Positions 1 to 5,784 of a DNA stretch of 34,314 bases are shown in pieces. Source of the DNA: a virus; the IMG/VR virus record IMGVR_UViG_3300033992_000665, positions 1-34,314 of that record; one strand, 5' to 3'. The notes under the pieces are model-generated. The model did not search any database, was not told where the DNA came from, and was given only the letters and a program-made list of their open reading frames with translations. Position 1 is the stretch's first letter. Every line of letters begins with the position of its first letter. A program made the translations under genes and the position numbers.

Positions 1-127
1 ACCCGTATACGTTCGCCATCCAATATTTGACCAGCGTGCGGAACCGCCCAGCCTGCGACGGGTGGGCATCGGTGGCCGAAACGACGTGAGGGAGAAACCG
101 GAGCTTGGGGAAGTTTTCCCACGCGCC
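1..127. repeat. Terminal direct repeat, left copy (circular-assembly overlap)
   Basis: These 127 bases are identical to the last 127 bases of the window. An exact overlap of odd length, ending inside the portal gene on both sides, is what a k-mer assembler leaves when a circular or circularly permuted molecule is closed. It is therefore probably not a biological terminal repeat. The unique genome length is 34,187 bp. Confidence 0.95.
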
Positions 128-694
128 TAGCTGATTGCGGAATTTGAGCCCGCCGGGGATGCGCGGGTAGCCGTACCAGCGAGCGCCCACGTTGACGGCG
201 TAGCGGGGCAAAATCCACTGCTGCCCATTCCAGTCCTGCAACCGATCATGCCAGACGATCTCCGCCACCGCATGCCCGACGATTGAGCCGCGAGCGAGGA
301 TTTTGAGTAACCCGTCGCGTCCGACTTCCCGGTTAGCGGGGTCGGGGCGAAGGTTCTTGAGGGCGAAATCGACAAGCTCCGCCTTCTCCTTCGCGGAGTC
401 GGTGACGGTCCCATCAGGCAACGCGGCAGGCTGAAACTCAAAAGGCGCGGAGCATAACGCATTCTCCACCGTCCGCATGTTGTCCGCCAGCCTGTCCCAC
501 GTATCGCAGGCGCTGATGAATAGGTTGATGGTGTCGCGCATGTCCCCGCCCCATGCGCCAGCGAGAACGCTTTCCGCAGTCGCGGGAAAAATAATCCGGT
601 TGACTGGATCGTCGTAGGCAGTCCCGGCGACGCCTGCGTCCGGTGAAGATACCGGAGCGGTGATGGGTTGAGCGAGTTTGCGACGTGCTGCCAT
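1..694 (-). CDS. Phage portal protein, N-terminal part (Mu gp29/DUF935-like), runs off the left end
   Basis: Portal subunit: a dodecameric ring at one capsid vertex through which TerL pumps DNA and to which the connector and tail bind. The frame opens at an ATG at 694 (MAARRKLAQPITAP...) and stays open to base 1, about 231 residues. It continues after the circular join to a stop at 33433, giving a protein of 482 residues. Near the join it reads LVKYWMANVYGFKW then FGTPFRW, resembling the DUF935 core, where a conserved aromatic stretch precedes a 'fGmP.R' motif. No Shine-Dalgarno precedes the start; the sequence just upstream is CGCCACCGA. It is the first gene of the structural operon, and protease/scaffold and capsid genes follow as in Mu. 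The family call rests on recognised motifs and gene order, not on a search. Confidence 0.88.
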   Translation of the reverse strand, partial: MAARRKLAQPITAPVSSPDAGVAGTAYDDPVNRIIFPATAESVLAGAWGGDMRDTINLFISACDTWDRLADNMRTVENALCSAPFEFQPAALPDGTVTDSAKEKAELVDFALKNLRPDPANREVGRDGLLKILARGSIVGHAVAEIVWHDRLQDWNGQQWILPRYAVNVGARWYGYPRIPGGLKFRNQLGAWENFPKLRFLPHVVSATDAHPSQAGRFRTLVKYWMANVYG

Positions 695-704
695 TCGGTG
701 GCGC

Positions 705-733
705 AAGTACGCTTATGCGGAAAATCTTGTCAA
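705..733 (-). promoter_or_regulatory. Weak candidate promoter for the structural operon
   Basis: On the minus strand a perfect TTGACA (733-728) lies in the AT-rich patch upstream of the portal ATG at 694. With 17 or 18 bases of spacing the -10 would be GTACTT or TACTTG, both poor. It is proposed only because the operon needs a start after the terminator at 962-989 and nothing better is visible. Confidence 0.3.
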
Positions 734-889
734 ATGGAAATAAAATGCTTGACGGGTGGGTGGGTTGTGGCTGGTTTGAGTGCTTGCGCCTGATGCGGCG
801 ACCATGGCCGGGCCCAGCCCGCGTGTCGTCTCAGGTGCAAAGCCCAAAGCAAGACGGCGAGGCTTTCTGTGTTTCACTCGCCCGAAGCG

Positions 890-930
890 GAAGCCCCGCT
901 GGCTCCATGCCGGTGGGGCTTCTTCGTTTT
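890..930 (+). terminator. Long hairpin with T-rich tail, plus-strand terminator
   Basis: The arms gaagcccc (890-897) and ggggcttc (915-922) extend inward through g-t, c-g, t-g and ggc/gcc pairs to a stem of 14 pairs with a five-base loop (tccat), followed by ttcgtttt. The tail is T-rich only on the plus strand. No plus-strand protein gene leads into it, so it would end an unannotated RNA. Confidence 0.6.
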
Positions 931-961
931 CCCGGCGTCGGGAAGATGATTCGCGGGCACG

Positions 962-989
962 AAAAAACCCACCCGGTGAGGGGTGGGTT
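962..989 (-). terminator. Rho-independent terminator after the 61-aa gene
   Basis: On the minus strand AACCCACCC, the loop CTCACC and GGGTGGGTT form a perfect nine-pair stem followed by more T residues (962-965). It lies about 20 bases past the stop of the 61-residue gene and should end both that unit and any read-through from TerL. Confidence 0.85.
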
Positions 990-1009
990 GGTTGGGGTGG
1001 GGTGGGGTT

Positions 1010-1195
1010 TTACCAGACCCCGAATCCGCCGCCCGCGACGGGTCGGCAGTCGTCTCTGGTGACTGGCGTTTCCATTCTTTCCACCGTTTCGCCCTGGGTG
1101 GCAAAACGCGCCGCCGTTTCGGCGGAGTCAAAGAGTCCAGTGTCGCCTTCGGCGGTGGTGGTGCAATGGGTGAGGGTGGCGGTGCAAGTGGTCAT
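1010..1195 (-). CDS. 61-residue protein of unknown function, single-gene unit
   Basis: Not recognised. The sequence starts MTTCTATLTHC and ends PVAGGGFGVW. It has a threonine- and cysteine-rich N-terminus (Cys4, Cys11, one later Cys), a central acidic/alanine stretch and no membrane segment. The start is well supported: the minus-strand repeat promoter (-10 at 1240-1245) lies 44 bases upstream, and the leader carries AACCGAAAACAAC directly before the ATG. A perfect terminator follows the stop, so the gene can be expressed on its own although it sits at the end of the TerL operon. That arrangement is typical of phage morons or small regulators. The product could be a host-takeover or regulatory factor, but nothing in the sequence shows which. 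Confidence 0.7.
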   Translation of the reverse strand: MTTCTATLTHCTTTAEGDTGLFDSAETAARFATQGETVERMETPVTRDDCRPVAGGGFGVW

Positions 1196-1239
1196 GTTGT
1201 TTTCGGTTGGTTGTTTTCGTTGCTAGTTGCAACACCGCC

Positions 1240-1276
1240 ATTCTGCCACCGATTCATCCCCGCGCAAGTCTTTTTT
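1240..1276 (-). promoter_or_regulatory. Repeated phage promoter, copy P1
   Basis: Minus strand: a run of six A (1276-1271), GAC, TTGCGC (1267-1262), a 16-base spacer ending GGTGG, CAGAAT (1245-1240), then GGCGGTGTTGCAAC. It matches three other copies in the window. It begins within about 10 bases of the TerL stop codon and drives the 61-residue gene. Confidence 0.8.
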
Positions 1277-1284
1277 CTGTCTTT

Positions 1285-2973
1285 TTATGGCCCCCACTGA
1301 ATCGCGCCCATTCCCGAAAACGCATCAAACACGTCATCCCTCCCGCCGACCATTGCCCCTTGAACGTCCTGCGCGGTCCACGAGCCAAACCCGCTGACGT
1401 AGTGTCCATGCAGCGCCAGCGCGATGCTCCAGAATCGGTCAGCATGGCCCTCGGCGGTTTTTGCGGCCGCAATGGACACCCTGTTGCCCGACTGCACCCG
1501 GTACGGCTTCCGCAGGTCGTCCAGCAAAACGGGGTCATCCGGCACCTCGATCAACCCGTCGTCAAACGCCCGCGCAAGGTCGATGGCCATCCGCTCCGGG
1601 ATTGGCATCGTCCCCCGTTTGTCCCCGTCGAGTCTCATCGCCTCATCAAGCTCCACGCTCCGCCCGAAGTGAACAGGCAGGATGAGACTGCCGTACCTGT
1701 CCGCCAGCTCCTCCGCCAGTCCGGTTCCGTTGCCGGTCATGTCGATGACGACCCGTTTGCACCGATGCCCCAACGATTTGATGAGCCGCTCCATCTGCCG
1801 CCTCTGCTCAGGCGTCGTCACGTCCCGCATCTCCAACCGTGCAACGTGGCGGAGTTTGCCTCCGACTAGCAGCAAAGACACAACGGAAAGGTCGCCTTGT
1901 CTGGCGAAATCCTGCCCGACGAGGATGTCCCCCATCGTCCGCGACAACATCTCAAGCGTGGAGTCCCCCCACGCGTTTCGATCCGGTGCAAAAAGTGGTG
2001 CCGCGCAACAACGGCGGATTGCTTCCCACGAGAGGATGGGGTTGTTGTTGCCGTCGTTGGGCTCGTTCTCATAGTTTTTGCGATATGTCAGGCGGTCAAT
2101 TGCCTCGGCCTCCCTCTCCTCCGGCGTGATTTCCAGCCCTCGACCGTCCGGTCCCATGCGCTTAATGGACATGCAGGAAATGGCATCCTGCGGCTGCGGC
2201 TTGCCTCCCGTCTGATCCCACCACCTGCCGCACGCTTCGGGGTCGATACGCTGCCACCGATCACGAAACGCCTCAATCTCCCCCCTGTCCCCGCGCCCCA
2301 TGCGCCACGCCTGCGACAGGGTGATGCTCGCCACCGGATAGTTGCCATCCCGAATCATCCTGGCAAACAGACAGTTTGGGGTGTTGTGCGTTGACGCAAT
2401 CCTGACTTGAAACTGAGCGTTGCTGGAAATGATAGGCTCGGCAGCGTCCCAGATGCGGTCAGCGTGTTCATGAAATGCAAACTCATCAAGGATCAGGTCG
2501 CCGCTGAATCCTCGCGCAGTCCGTGGTGATGCCGCAAGGATCAGAATCCGGCCCACCCGGTTTCCAATCCTAATCTCCATCCGCTGGAAAAAGTCCTCCA
2601 CCTCAACCGGCGGGAGGTCGCTGGTTGCGGCAAGCTCCGGGTCTGCGTCGGTGTCGAGCGTGCCACTGCTGCGGATCTCCGCATCGGCCACCCGCACCGC
2701 TTCCATGATTTCGCTCACCTTCTGACCGAATTCGATCCCGTTGGTGCGGGAGTTGGAGATGACGAAAATGCTCCAGTCGTATGCCTTCTTTGAACTGTCC
2801 GCCGTCTTCGCCTTGGTCGATGCCGCCAGCTTCCGCAGCATCCGCCGCACGGCCCAATTCGCCAGCGTGTGGCTCTTCCCCCGCTGCCGCGCAAACTCCA
2901 CCAACAATAGCTTGCCCTCGTATAACAAAACAGGGAGCTGGTATGTGCGGAGTGATAGGGCGGGGGTGGTCAT
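1285..2973 (-). CDS. terL: Terminase large subunit (Mu gp28-like)
   Basis: ATP-driven DNA packaging motor and headful nuclease, docking on the portal. The protein has 562 residues, normal for the family. The N-terminal ATPase has a Walker A-like RQRGKS at 29-34, a Walker B LILDEF at 160-165 with the catalytic Glu after Asp, and a coupling motif IASTHN at 192-197. The C-terminal RNase H-like nuclease has Asp355 (GQDFARQGD), Asp411 (VVIDMTGNG) and Asp512 (HADRFW), the expected three acidic positions. The start overlaps the stop of the 59-residue gene by ATGA. TerL is the last gene of the lysis/packaging operon, and its end abuts promoter P1. A Mu-type motor without a visible cohesive-end system suggests headful packaging, which fits the circular assembly. 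Confidence 0.95.
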   Translation of the reverse strand: MTTPALSLRTYQLPVLLYEGKLLLVEFARQRGKSHTLANWAVRRMLRKLAASTKAKTADSSKKAYDWSIFVISNSRTNGIEFGQKVSEIMEAVRVADAEIRSSGTLDTDADPELAATSDLPPVEVEDFFQRMEIRIGNRVGRILILAASPRTARGFSGDLILDEFAFHEHADRIWDAAEPIISSNAQFQVRIASTHNTPNCLFARMIRDGNYPVASITLSQAWRMGRGDRGEIEAFRDRWQRIDPEACGRWWDQTGGKPQPQDAISCMSIKRMGPDGRGLEITPEEREAEAIDRLTYRKNYENEPNDGNNNPILSWEAIRRCCAAPLFAPDRNAWGDSTLEMLSRTMGDILVGQDFARQGDLSVVSLLLVGGKLRHVARLEMRDVTTPEQRRQMERLIKSLGHRCKRVVIDMTGNGTGLAEELADRYGSLILPVHFGRSVELDEAMRLDGDKRGTMPIPERMAIDLARAFDDGLIEVPDDPVLLDDLRKPYRVQSGNRVSIAAAKTAEGHADRFWSIALALHGHYVSGFGSWTAQDVQGAMVGGRDDVFDAFSGMGAIQWGP

Positions 2974-3149
2974 TCCGGCTCAATCAAATACTCGCACTCA
3001 AACGCGATGACGGGCGGCGGCGCAATCCACGGGCCTTCCCCTTCCCTCGGTGCTGTCCTGCGCAAGCACGTCTCGCACCCCTCGCGCCATCCTTCGTCGT
3101 CGCTGCCGACGCCTGCGCATCGGGCTATGTCGTTGGGGAGGGTGGTCAT
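2970..3149 (-). CDS. 59-residue cysteine-containing small protein
   Basis: Unknown function. It begins MTTLPNDIARCAGVGSD, has a CETC motif near residues 25-28 and ends ECEYLIEPE. With a Cys near residue 11 and another near 51, it may bind one metal ion. The frame is held in place at both ends: its ATG overlaps the TerS stop (ATGA at 3146-3149), and its TGA overlaps the TerL ATG (2970-2973). Translational coupling to both packaging genes suggests co-expression with the terminase, but no role in packaging can be claimed. Longer frames over this interval on the same strand give arginine-rich, low-complexity proteins and are rejected. Confidence 0.8.
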   Translation of the reverse strand: MTTLPNDIARCAGVGSDDEGWREGCETCLRRTAPREGEGPWIAPPPVIAFECEYLIEPE

Positions 3150-3802
3150 GCTGCTTTTTTCTCCGGTTCAAACAAGTCTCCCCACAGGAATGATTGGATA
3201 GCGGAAACCTGCTTCTCAATCCCTCCGCCGTCTGCCGCTGCTCCATCCCTCACCGCCCTCAGCTTCGCCGCCATGTCTTCGCTGTTGAGCATGTCGAGGA
3301 ATTTGACGGCGACGGCTTTGCTGACTTCCTTCGCCGCTCGCTCCTCGGCCCTCTCTGCCCGCGCCTCGGCCCTCTCTGCTGTCCTCATCCGCTTCCATGC
3401 CGTCCACAGTGGCATCACCCGCTCGAGCGCATCCGGCCCCTCCGCGTCCTCAATCATGGACGCAAACCGCGCCACCATCATCCTGTCAATCAGCACCTCC
3501 AATGCGGTGCCGTCGTCGGTCGCGCCGTCAACGTGGGCGTCGAGTGCCGCCTGCCGAACCCGCGACTCCTCCCATTCAATTTTCAGTCGCTGCCGGATTC
3601 GGAAAATGTTGGAGGTCGTCGCCGGAAATCCCTTCTCCGTGCAGAAGTCCGCGACCTTCTGGAGTGTCTCCCCTTTTCTGATCGCCTCCGCTACCTCGTC
3701 CAGCAATCCCGCATCCTTTAGTTTGCCGTAAAGGCCGGGGTGGTGGCGGTCGCGGTTGCCGTCAATTGCCGTCAATGGGTTTTTTTCGGCGGTCGCGCTC
3801 AT
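3146..3802 (-). CDS. Probable terminase small subunit (gp27/DUF3486-like)
   Basis: Expected to recognise phage DNA and regulate TerL. The protein has 218 residues from the ATG at 3802, which overlaps the preceding stop by ATGA; an earlier in-frame ATG at 4009 would run through the 67-residue gene and is rejected. The N-terminal part, about residues 20-70, reads GKLKDAGLLDEVAEAIRKGE, then a segment ending NIFRIRQRLK, which looks like a helix-turn-helix. A long, highly charged alanine/glutamate/arginine helix around residues 130-165 is probably a coiled coil for oligomerisation. The C-terminus ends LFEPEKKAA. Placement directly upstream of TerL, with only the 59-residue gene between, supports the call. 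Similarity to DUF3486 is by pattern only. Confidence 0.7.
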   Translation of the reverse strand: MSATAEKNPLTAIDGNRDRHHPGLYGKLKDAGLLDEVAEAIRKGETLQKVADFCTEKGFPATTSNIFRIRQRLKIEWEESRVRQAALDAHVDGATDDGTALEVLIDRMMVARFASMIEDAEGPDALERVMPLWTAWKRMRTAERAEARAERAEERAAKEVSKAVAVKFLDMLNSEDMAAKLRAVRDGAAADGGGIEKQVSAIQSFLWGDLFEPEKKAA

Positions 3803-4002
3803 GGCCTTGGTTTGGCTTTCTCCCGCTCCTGCTTTGTCCGTGTCCAGTATTTTTGCACCTCCGCAGGGGCGCCGGTGATGGATTGCCAGCAATCGCATGT
3901 CATCCACCATCCATCCCTTGCGGCTCCCCATACCGGATCGGTACCGCACCCATTGCACGTTGGGGCGGCTTTGCCTCCGCGGATGGTTGGGTATTCGCTC
4001 AT
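3799..4002 (-). CDS. 67-residue zinc-ribbon-like protein
   Basis: Small protein with CNGCG near residues 16-20 and a second cysteine pair, CDC, near 36-38, separated by a tryptophan-rich stretch; the C-terminus is basic (TKQEREKAKPRP). Four cysteines at this spacing could hold one zinc. The start overlaps the endolysin stop (ATGA at 3999-4002), and the stop overlaps the TerS start (ATGA at 3799-3802). Function is unknown; nucleic-acid or protein binding is possible. Confidence 0.8.
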   Translation of the reverse strand: MSEYPTIRGGKAAPTCNGCGTDPVWGAARDGWWMTCDCWQSITGAPAEVQKYWTRTKQEREKAKPRP

Positions 4003-4520
4003 GGCTCAATCAGTCGAATGAACGCCCTCGCCTGCGACCGCGTCCGCACCCGCTCAAAGCACCCGTCGCCATCCCGCACACTGCCGTTCCCCGTGTTCGC
4101 CTCGATGGTGTAGACGCCTTTGCTGTCGTCGTCCCGCACAATCCCGATGTGGCTGATGTCGAAAACCATCAGGTCCCCAACCCGCAGCCGCTCCGTCGGT
4201 CGGTCGCTCAACACCTCCAACCTCCGCGCATTGGCCCAGTCAAGCCACGCAAACGCGGCTGGCGATTTGCAGCGCCAGCGTTCCGCGCCTGTGGGCGTCA
4301 TCTTCATCGCCGCCATCACCTCCGGGATTTTAAGCCACTCCCGGACCCACCATGCGACCGCAGCCGCGCAGTACGGTTGCCTGTCCGCGTGCCCGTTGGG
4401 GAGCGTGGTGGCTCCCCAGTACTTCGCAATCCACGGTGCCCGGTTCCGGGTGGTCTCGACCTTGCCAACATCGCGGCGTGCGATTTCAACAAGTTGCTGG
4501 CGTATGGCGAGGTTGCTCAT
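3999..4520 (-). CDS. CHAP/NlpC-P60-type endolysin
   Basis: Peptidoglycan amidase or endopeptidase that should cut the wall at lysis. It has 173 residues from the ATG at 4520, which overlaps the previous stop; longer in-frame starts run into the neighbouring gene. The fold signature is clear: Cys51 in QPYCAAAVAWWV (family: aromatic-C-a-a-F/V), then GDLMVF at 115-120, His124 in HIGIV, and TIEANTG at 138-144 supplying a polar third residue (Glu140 or Asn142). Helix EIARRDVGKVE precedes the catalytic domain. No signal peptide or membrane segment is visible, so release should depend on a holin. It lies among small membrane proteins and upstream of the terminase genes. Confidence 0.85.
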   Translation of the reverse strand: MSNLAIRQQLVEIARRDVGKVETTRNRAPWIAKYWGATTLPNGHADRQPYCAAAVAWWVREWLKIPEVMAAMKMTPTGAERWRCKSPAAFAWLDWANARRLEVLSDRPTERLRVGDLMVFDISHIGIVRDDDSKGVYTIEANTGNGSVRDGDGCFERVRTRSQARAFIRLIEP

Positions 4521-4756
4521 TCTGGTTCGGGGTTGGCTTTGAGTTCTGCAATCTGGTCGTCGGCTTGTATTCGGGCCATTTGTGCAACCTGGGCAAAATC
4601 CCACTGGAACCACTCGCGATTCGCACACAACCCCTGCATCGCCGCCATCGCAAACCGCTCGCGTTTGGTAAGTGGTTTGTCGGTGGTAGCGCATCGCAGC
4701 GGCGGATATGCCGACTCCGCGACCAGTGCGTCAAGAATTGGGGTTTTGGGGGTCAT
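4517..4756 (-). CDS. 79-residue conserved-type phage protein (LTKRE...AMAAMQGL motif)
   Basis: Begins MTPKTPILDALVAESAYPP and contains LTKRERFAMAAMQGL around residues 30-44, a pattern I recognise from short hypothetical proteins in many phages ('ltkREyfAamAmqGll'). The remainder is helical and ends QIAELKANPEPE. No catalytic motif or membrane segment is present. The start is fixed by overlap with the stop of the 29-residue membrane peptide; its own stop overlaps the endolysin ATG. Role unknown. Confidence 0.8.
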   Translation of the reverse strand: MTPKTPILDALVAESAYPPLRCATTDKPLTKRERFAMAAMQGLCANREWFQWDFAQVAQMARIQADDQIAELKANPEPE

Positions 4757-4842
4757 GGCGCAAAGGTGAAGATTTCCCGAAGGAACGCAAGGAAAAGGAG
4801 CGCGGCCCCGATGCCAAGAAAGATTGTGGCGGCTCGTTCCAT
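4753..4842 (-). CDS. 29-residue single-span membrane micropeptide
   Basis: A very short frame reading MERAATIFLGIGAALLFLAF then LREIFTFAP. About 20 hydrophobic residues form one transmembrane helix, with charged residues only at the ends. It lies between MazG (stop at 4845, two bases before its ATG) and the 79-residue gene, whose ATG overlaps its TGA. Exact fit between two genes in a fully coupled operon is the main support. Close to the endolysin, it could be a mini-holin, antiholin or lysis regulator. Confidence 0.65.
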   Translation of the reverse strand: MERAATIFLGIGAALLFLAFLREIFTFAP

Positions 4843-4844
4843 GG

Positions 4845-5186
4845 TCAAAACCCCTTCCCGTGGAGCCTCTCGCGAGTCTCGTTGTACGCCATCTTTGCAA
4901 CCAACGCCTCAGCCACGCGCCAGCCCATGCCTTCCGCGAGGTCCATAATCCTCAGAATCACATCAGCAGCTTCCTCGTCCGCGCAATTAAATCCGGGGAT
5001 TTTGGTGCTTTCTGGGTCGCCGTGTTTCAGCGCATCCAGAATCTCCGACACTTCGCCATGAATCTCGGCAAGTGCCGCTGGCGTATTCCGTTCCCCATCC
5101 CAGAAACCTTTGTTTCGGGCGTTGTCGTGGACTTGCTGCGCAACGGTTCGCCATGTGGCGATGAAAAACTCTTGTTCTGGTGTCAT
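4845..5186 (-). CDS. MazG-like nucleotide pyrophosphohydrolase
   Basis: An all-alpha NTP pyrophosphohydrolase, the family that hydrolyses (d)NTPs or alarmone-related nucleotides to monophosphate and pyrophosphate. It has 113 residues, right for a single-domain phage MazG. Metal-binding signature: EIHGEVSEIL at 41-50 (Glu41, Glu45, Glu48) and DEEAADVILRIMD at 70-82 (Glu71/Glu72, Asp75), followed by KMAYNETRER, matching the family's K...N..R end. In phages such enzymes may adjust the nucleotide pool or (p)ppGpp-type signalling; the substrate cannot be read here. The start overlaps the stop of the 20-residue frame (ATGA at 5183-5186). Confidence 0.85.
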   Translation of the reverse strand: MTPEQEFFIATWRTVAQQVHDNARNKGFWDGERNTPAALAEIHGEVSEILDALKHGDPESTKIPGFNCADEEAADVILRIMDLAEGMGWRVAEALVAKMAYNETRERLHGKGF

Positions 5187-5245
5187 TTGGTTCTGATCGT
5201 GATTGGTTTGCCCTCGATTGTGATTGGGTCTGACAGAATGCTCAT
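5183..5245 (-). CDS. 20-residue micro-ORF with a strong Shine-Dalgarno
   Basis: Reads MSILSDPITIEGKPITIRTK and stops. Minus-strand sequence upstream is GGAGGTGACAAAATG, the best Shine-Dalgarno in the window. It sits inside the end of the lipoprotein gene, whose TGA overlaps this ATG; its own TGA overlaps the MazG ATG. Either the peptide is functional, or the frame exists to hand ribosomes from the lipoprotein to MazG. Confidence 0.6.
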   Translation of the reverse strand: MSILSDPITIEGKPITIRTK

Positions 5246-5481
5246 TTTGTCACCTCCGGGAAAAGATCAGCCAGCGGCTCCGTCTGGTAGTCCGGGATTT
5301 TCGGCGGGTCTGGCAATTTCGGCCTCGCCAGCGGAATCCGGTAAAGCGGCACCTCCACCCGGATTGTCCCCTTGCCTCCCGGCAGGGTGTAAATGCCCTC
5401 AAAAGATCCGCCGGGTGAGACGCATGACGGGATTGCGGCAACGGCGATTGCGCCGATTGCGGCGAGTGTGAGTTGATTCAT
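5242..5481 (-). CDS. Proline-rich phage lipoprotein, possible outer-membrane spanin
   Basis: 79 residues. The N-terminus MNQLTLAAIGAIAVAAIPSC is a short, weakly charged signal sequence ending in a lipobox-like IPSC, so lipidation at Cys20 is likely. The mature part, about 60 residues, is proline-rich (ARPKLPDPPKIPDY). Small proline-rich lipoproteins next to holin and endolysin genes are typical of Rz1-type o-spanins, which help disrupt the outer membrane of Gram-negative hosts. No matching i-spanin with an N-terminal membrane anchor and periplasmic coiled coil was found beside it, so the role is inferred from context. The start overlaps the preceding stop by ATGA. Confidence 0.7.
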   Translation of the reverse strand: MNQLTLAAIGAIAVAAIPSCVSPGGSFEGIYTLPGGKGTIRVEVPLYRIPLARPKLPDPPKIPDYQTEPLADLFPEVTK

Positions 5482-5651
5482 GGCGTGGAGAGAAAATGGA
5501 TTGCAACCGCCAGCGCGGCCCCGACCGCCAGCACGGCGGCGAGCATTCGCATGTGCATTCGGTGGATCTGCCGTTCAATTTCGTCCGTGACCCTGCGCTG
5601 GTTTGCGAGGTCTTCGGCGGTCCATTCGTCTTCGGGTGGGTGTGATGTCAT
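5478..5651 (-). CDS. Small C-terminally anchored membrane protein, XhlA/holin-like
   Basis: 57 residues from the ATG at 5651. The N-terminal 35 residues are charged and helical (EDLANQRRVTDEIERQIHRM), followed by one membrane helix at about 37-53 (LAAVLAVGAALAVAIHFL) and a three-residue tail. This shape matches XhlA-type haemolysin/holin accessory proteins. The leader contains AACCGAAACACACCACT directly before the ATG and no Shine-Dalgarno. It is followed by the lipoprotein with an ATGA overlap, and the endolysin is 1 kb downstream, so a lysis role is reasonable. A longer in-frame start at 5702 would place the leader motif inside the protein and is less likely. Confidence 0.7.
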   Translation of the reverse strand: MTSHPPEDEWTAEDLANQRRVTDEIERQIHRMHMRMLAAVLAVGAALAVAIHFLSTP

Positions 5652-5691
5652 AGTGGTGTGTTTCGGTTCAAAGTTATCCCAGCCCAGCCCC

Positions 5692-5784
5692 TCAGTCTTC
5701 AATTTTCGTCCCCCTATTTTGGTAGGAGTTGCAGACTGTCCCCATCGCCAGATGGAGAGCGGTGGCGGGCCGGGAAATCGTCAT
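5692..5784 (-). CDS. Possible 30-residue micro-ORF
   Basis: Starts MTISRPATALHLAMGTVCNS and ends QNRGTKIED. Its ATG overlaps the stop of the 91-residue gene by ATGA, the same coupling seen across the operon; a 40-base gap with the leader motif follows before the holin-like gene. There is no recognisable domain. The overlap could be chance, so this call is weak. Confidence 0.35.
   Translation of the reverse strand: MTISRPATALHLAMGTVCNSYQNRGTKIED

Larger units (their letters stand above)
695..1009. other. Gene-free structured region between the 61-aa gene and the portal
   Basis: The only stretch over 300 bases without a credible gene. It holds a minus-strand terminator (962-989), a G-rich tract on the plus strand (980-1007), a long hairpin with a T-rich tail on the plus strand (890-930), two further hairpins and an AT-rich patch near 721-748. 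The hairpins are a nested one with outer arms ggcgac (798-803) and gtcgtc (825-830), and one with ggcgag/ctcgcc arms around 856-882. Open frames crossing it would have to read through these hairpins and show no recognisable protein features. It probably holds the end of one transcript, the start of the structural operon and perhaps a small RNA. Confidence 0.6.

Noticed and set aside
701-710. Fifth copy of the promoter element (TACTTGCGC before the portal)
   Set aside because: It has the GCGCAAG core but no A-tract, and it lies only about ten bases from the ATG, leaving no room for a -10.
685-1226. Plus-strand frames of 125 and 148 residues over the gene-free region
   Set aside because: They cross two terminator-like hairpins and a G-rich tract, have arginine/glycine-rich low-complexity sequence and no upstream signals.
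3170-3180. GACTTG on the minus strand near the end of TerS as another promoter copy
   Set aside because: No A-tract upstream, no GCGC and no -10 hexamer at 16 bases.
2998-3246. Minus-strand 82-residue arginine-rich frame between TerS and TerL
   Set aside because: It overlaps the end of TerS and its sequence is arginine/proline low complexity; the 59-residue frame fits both neighbours exactly.
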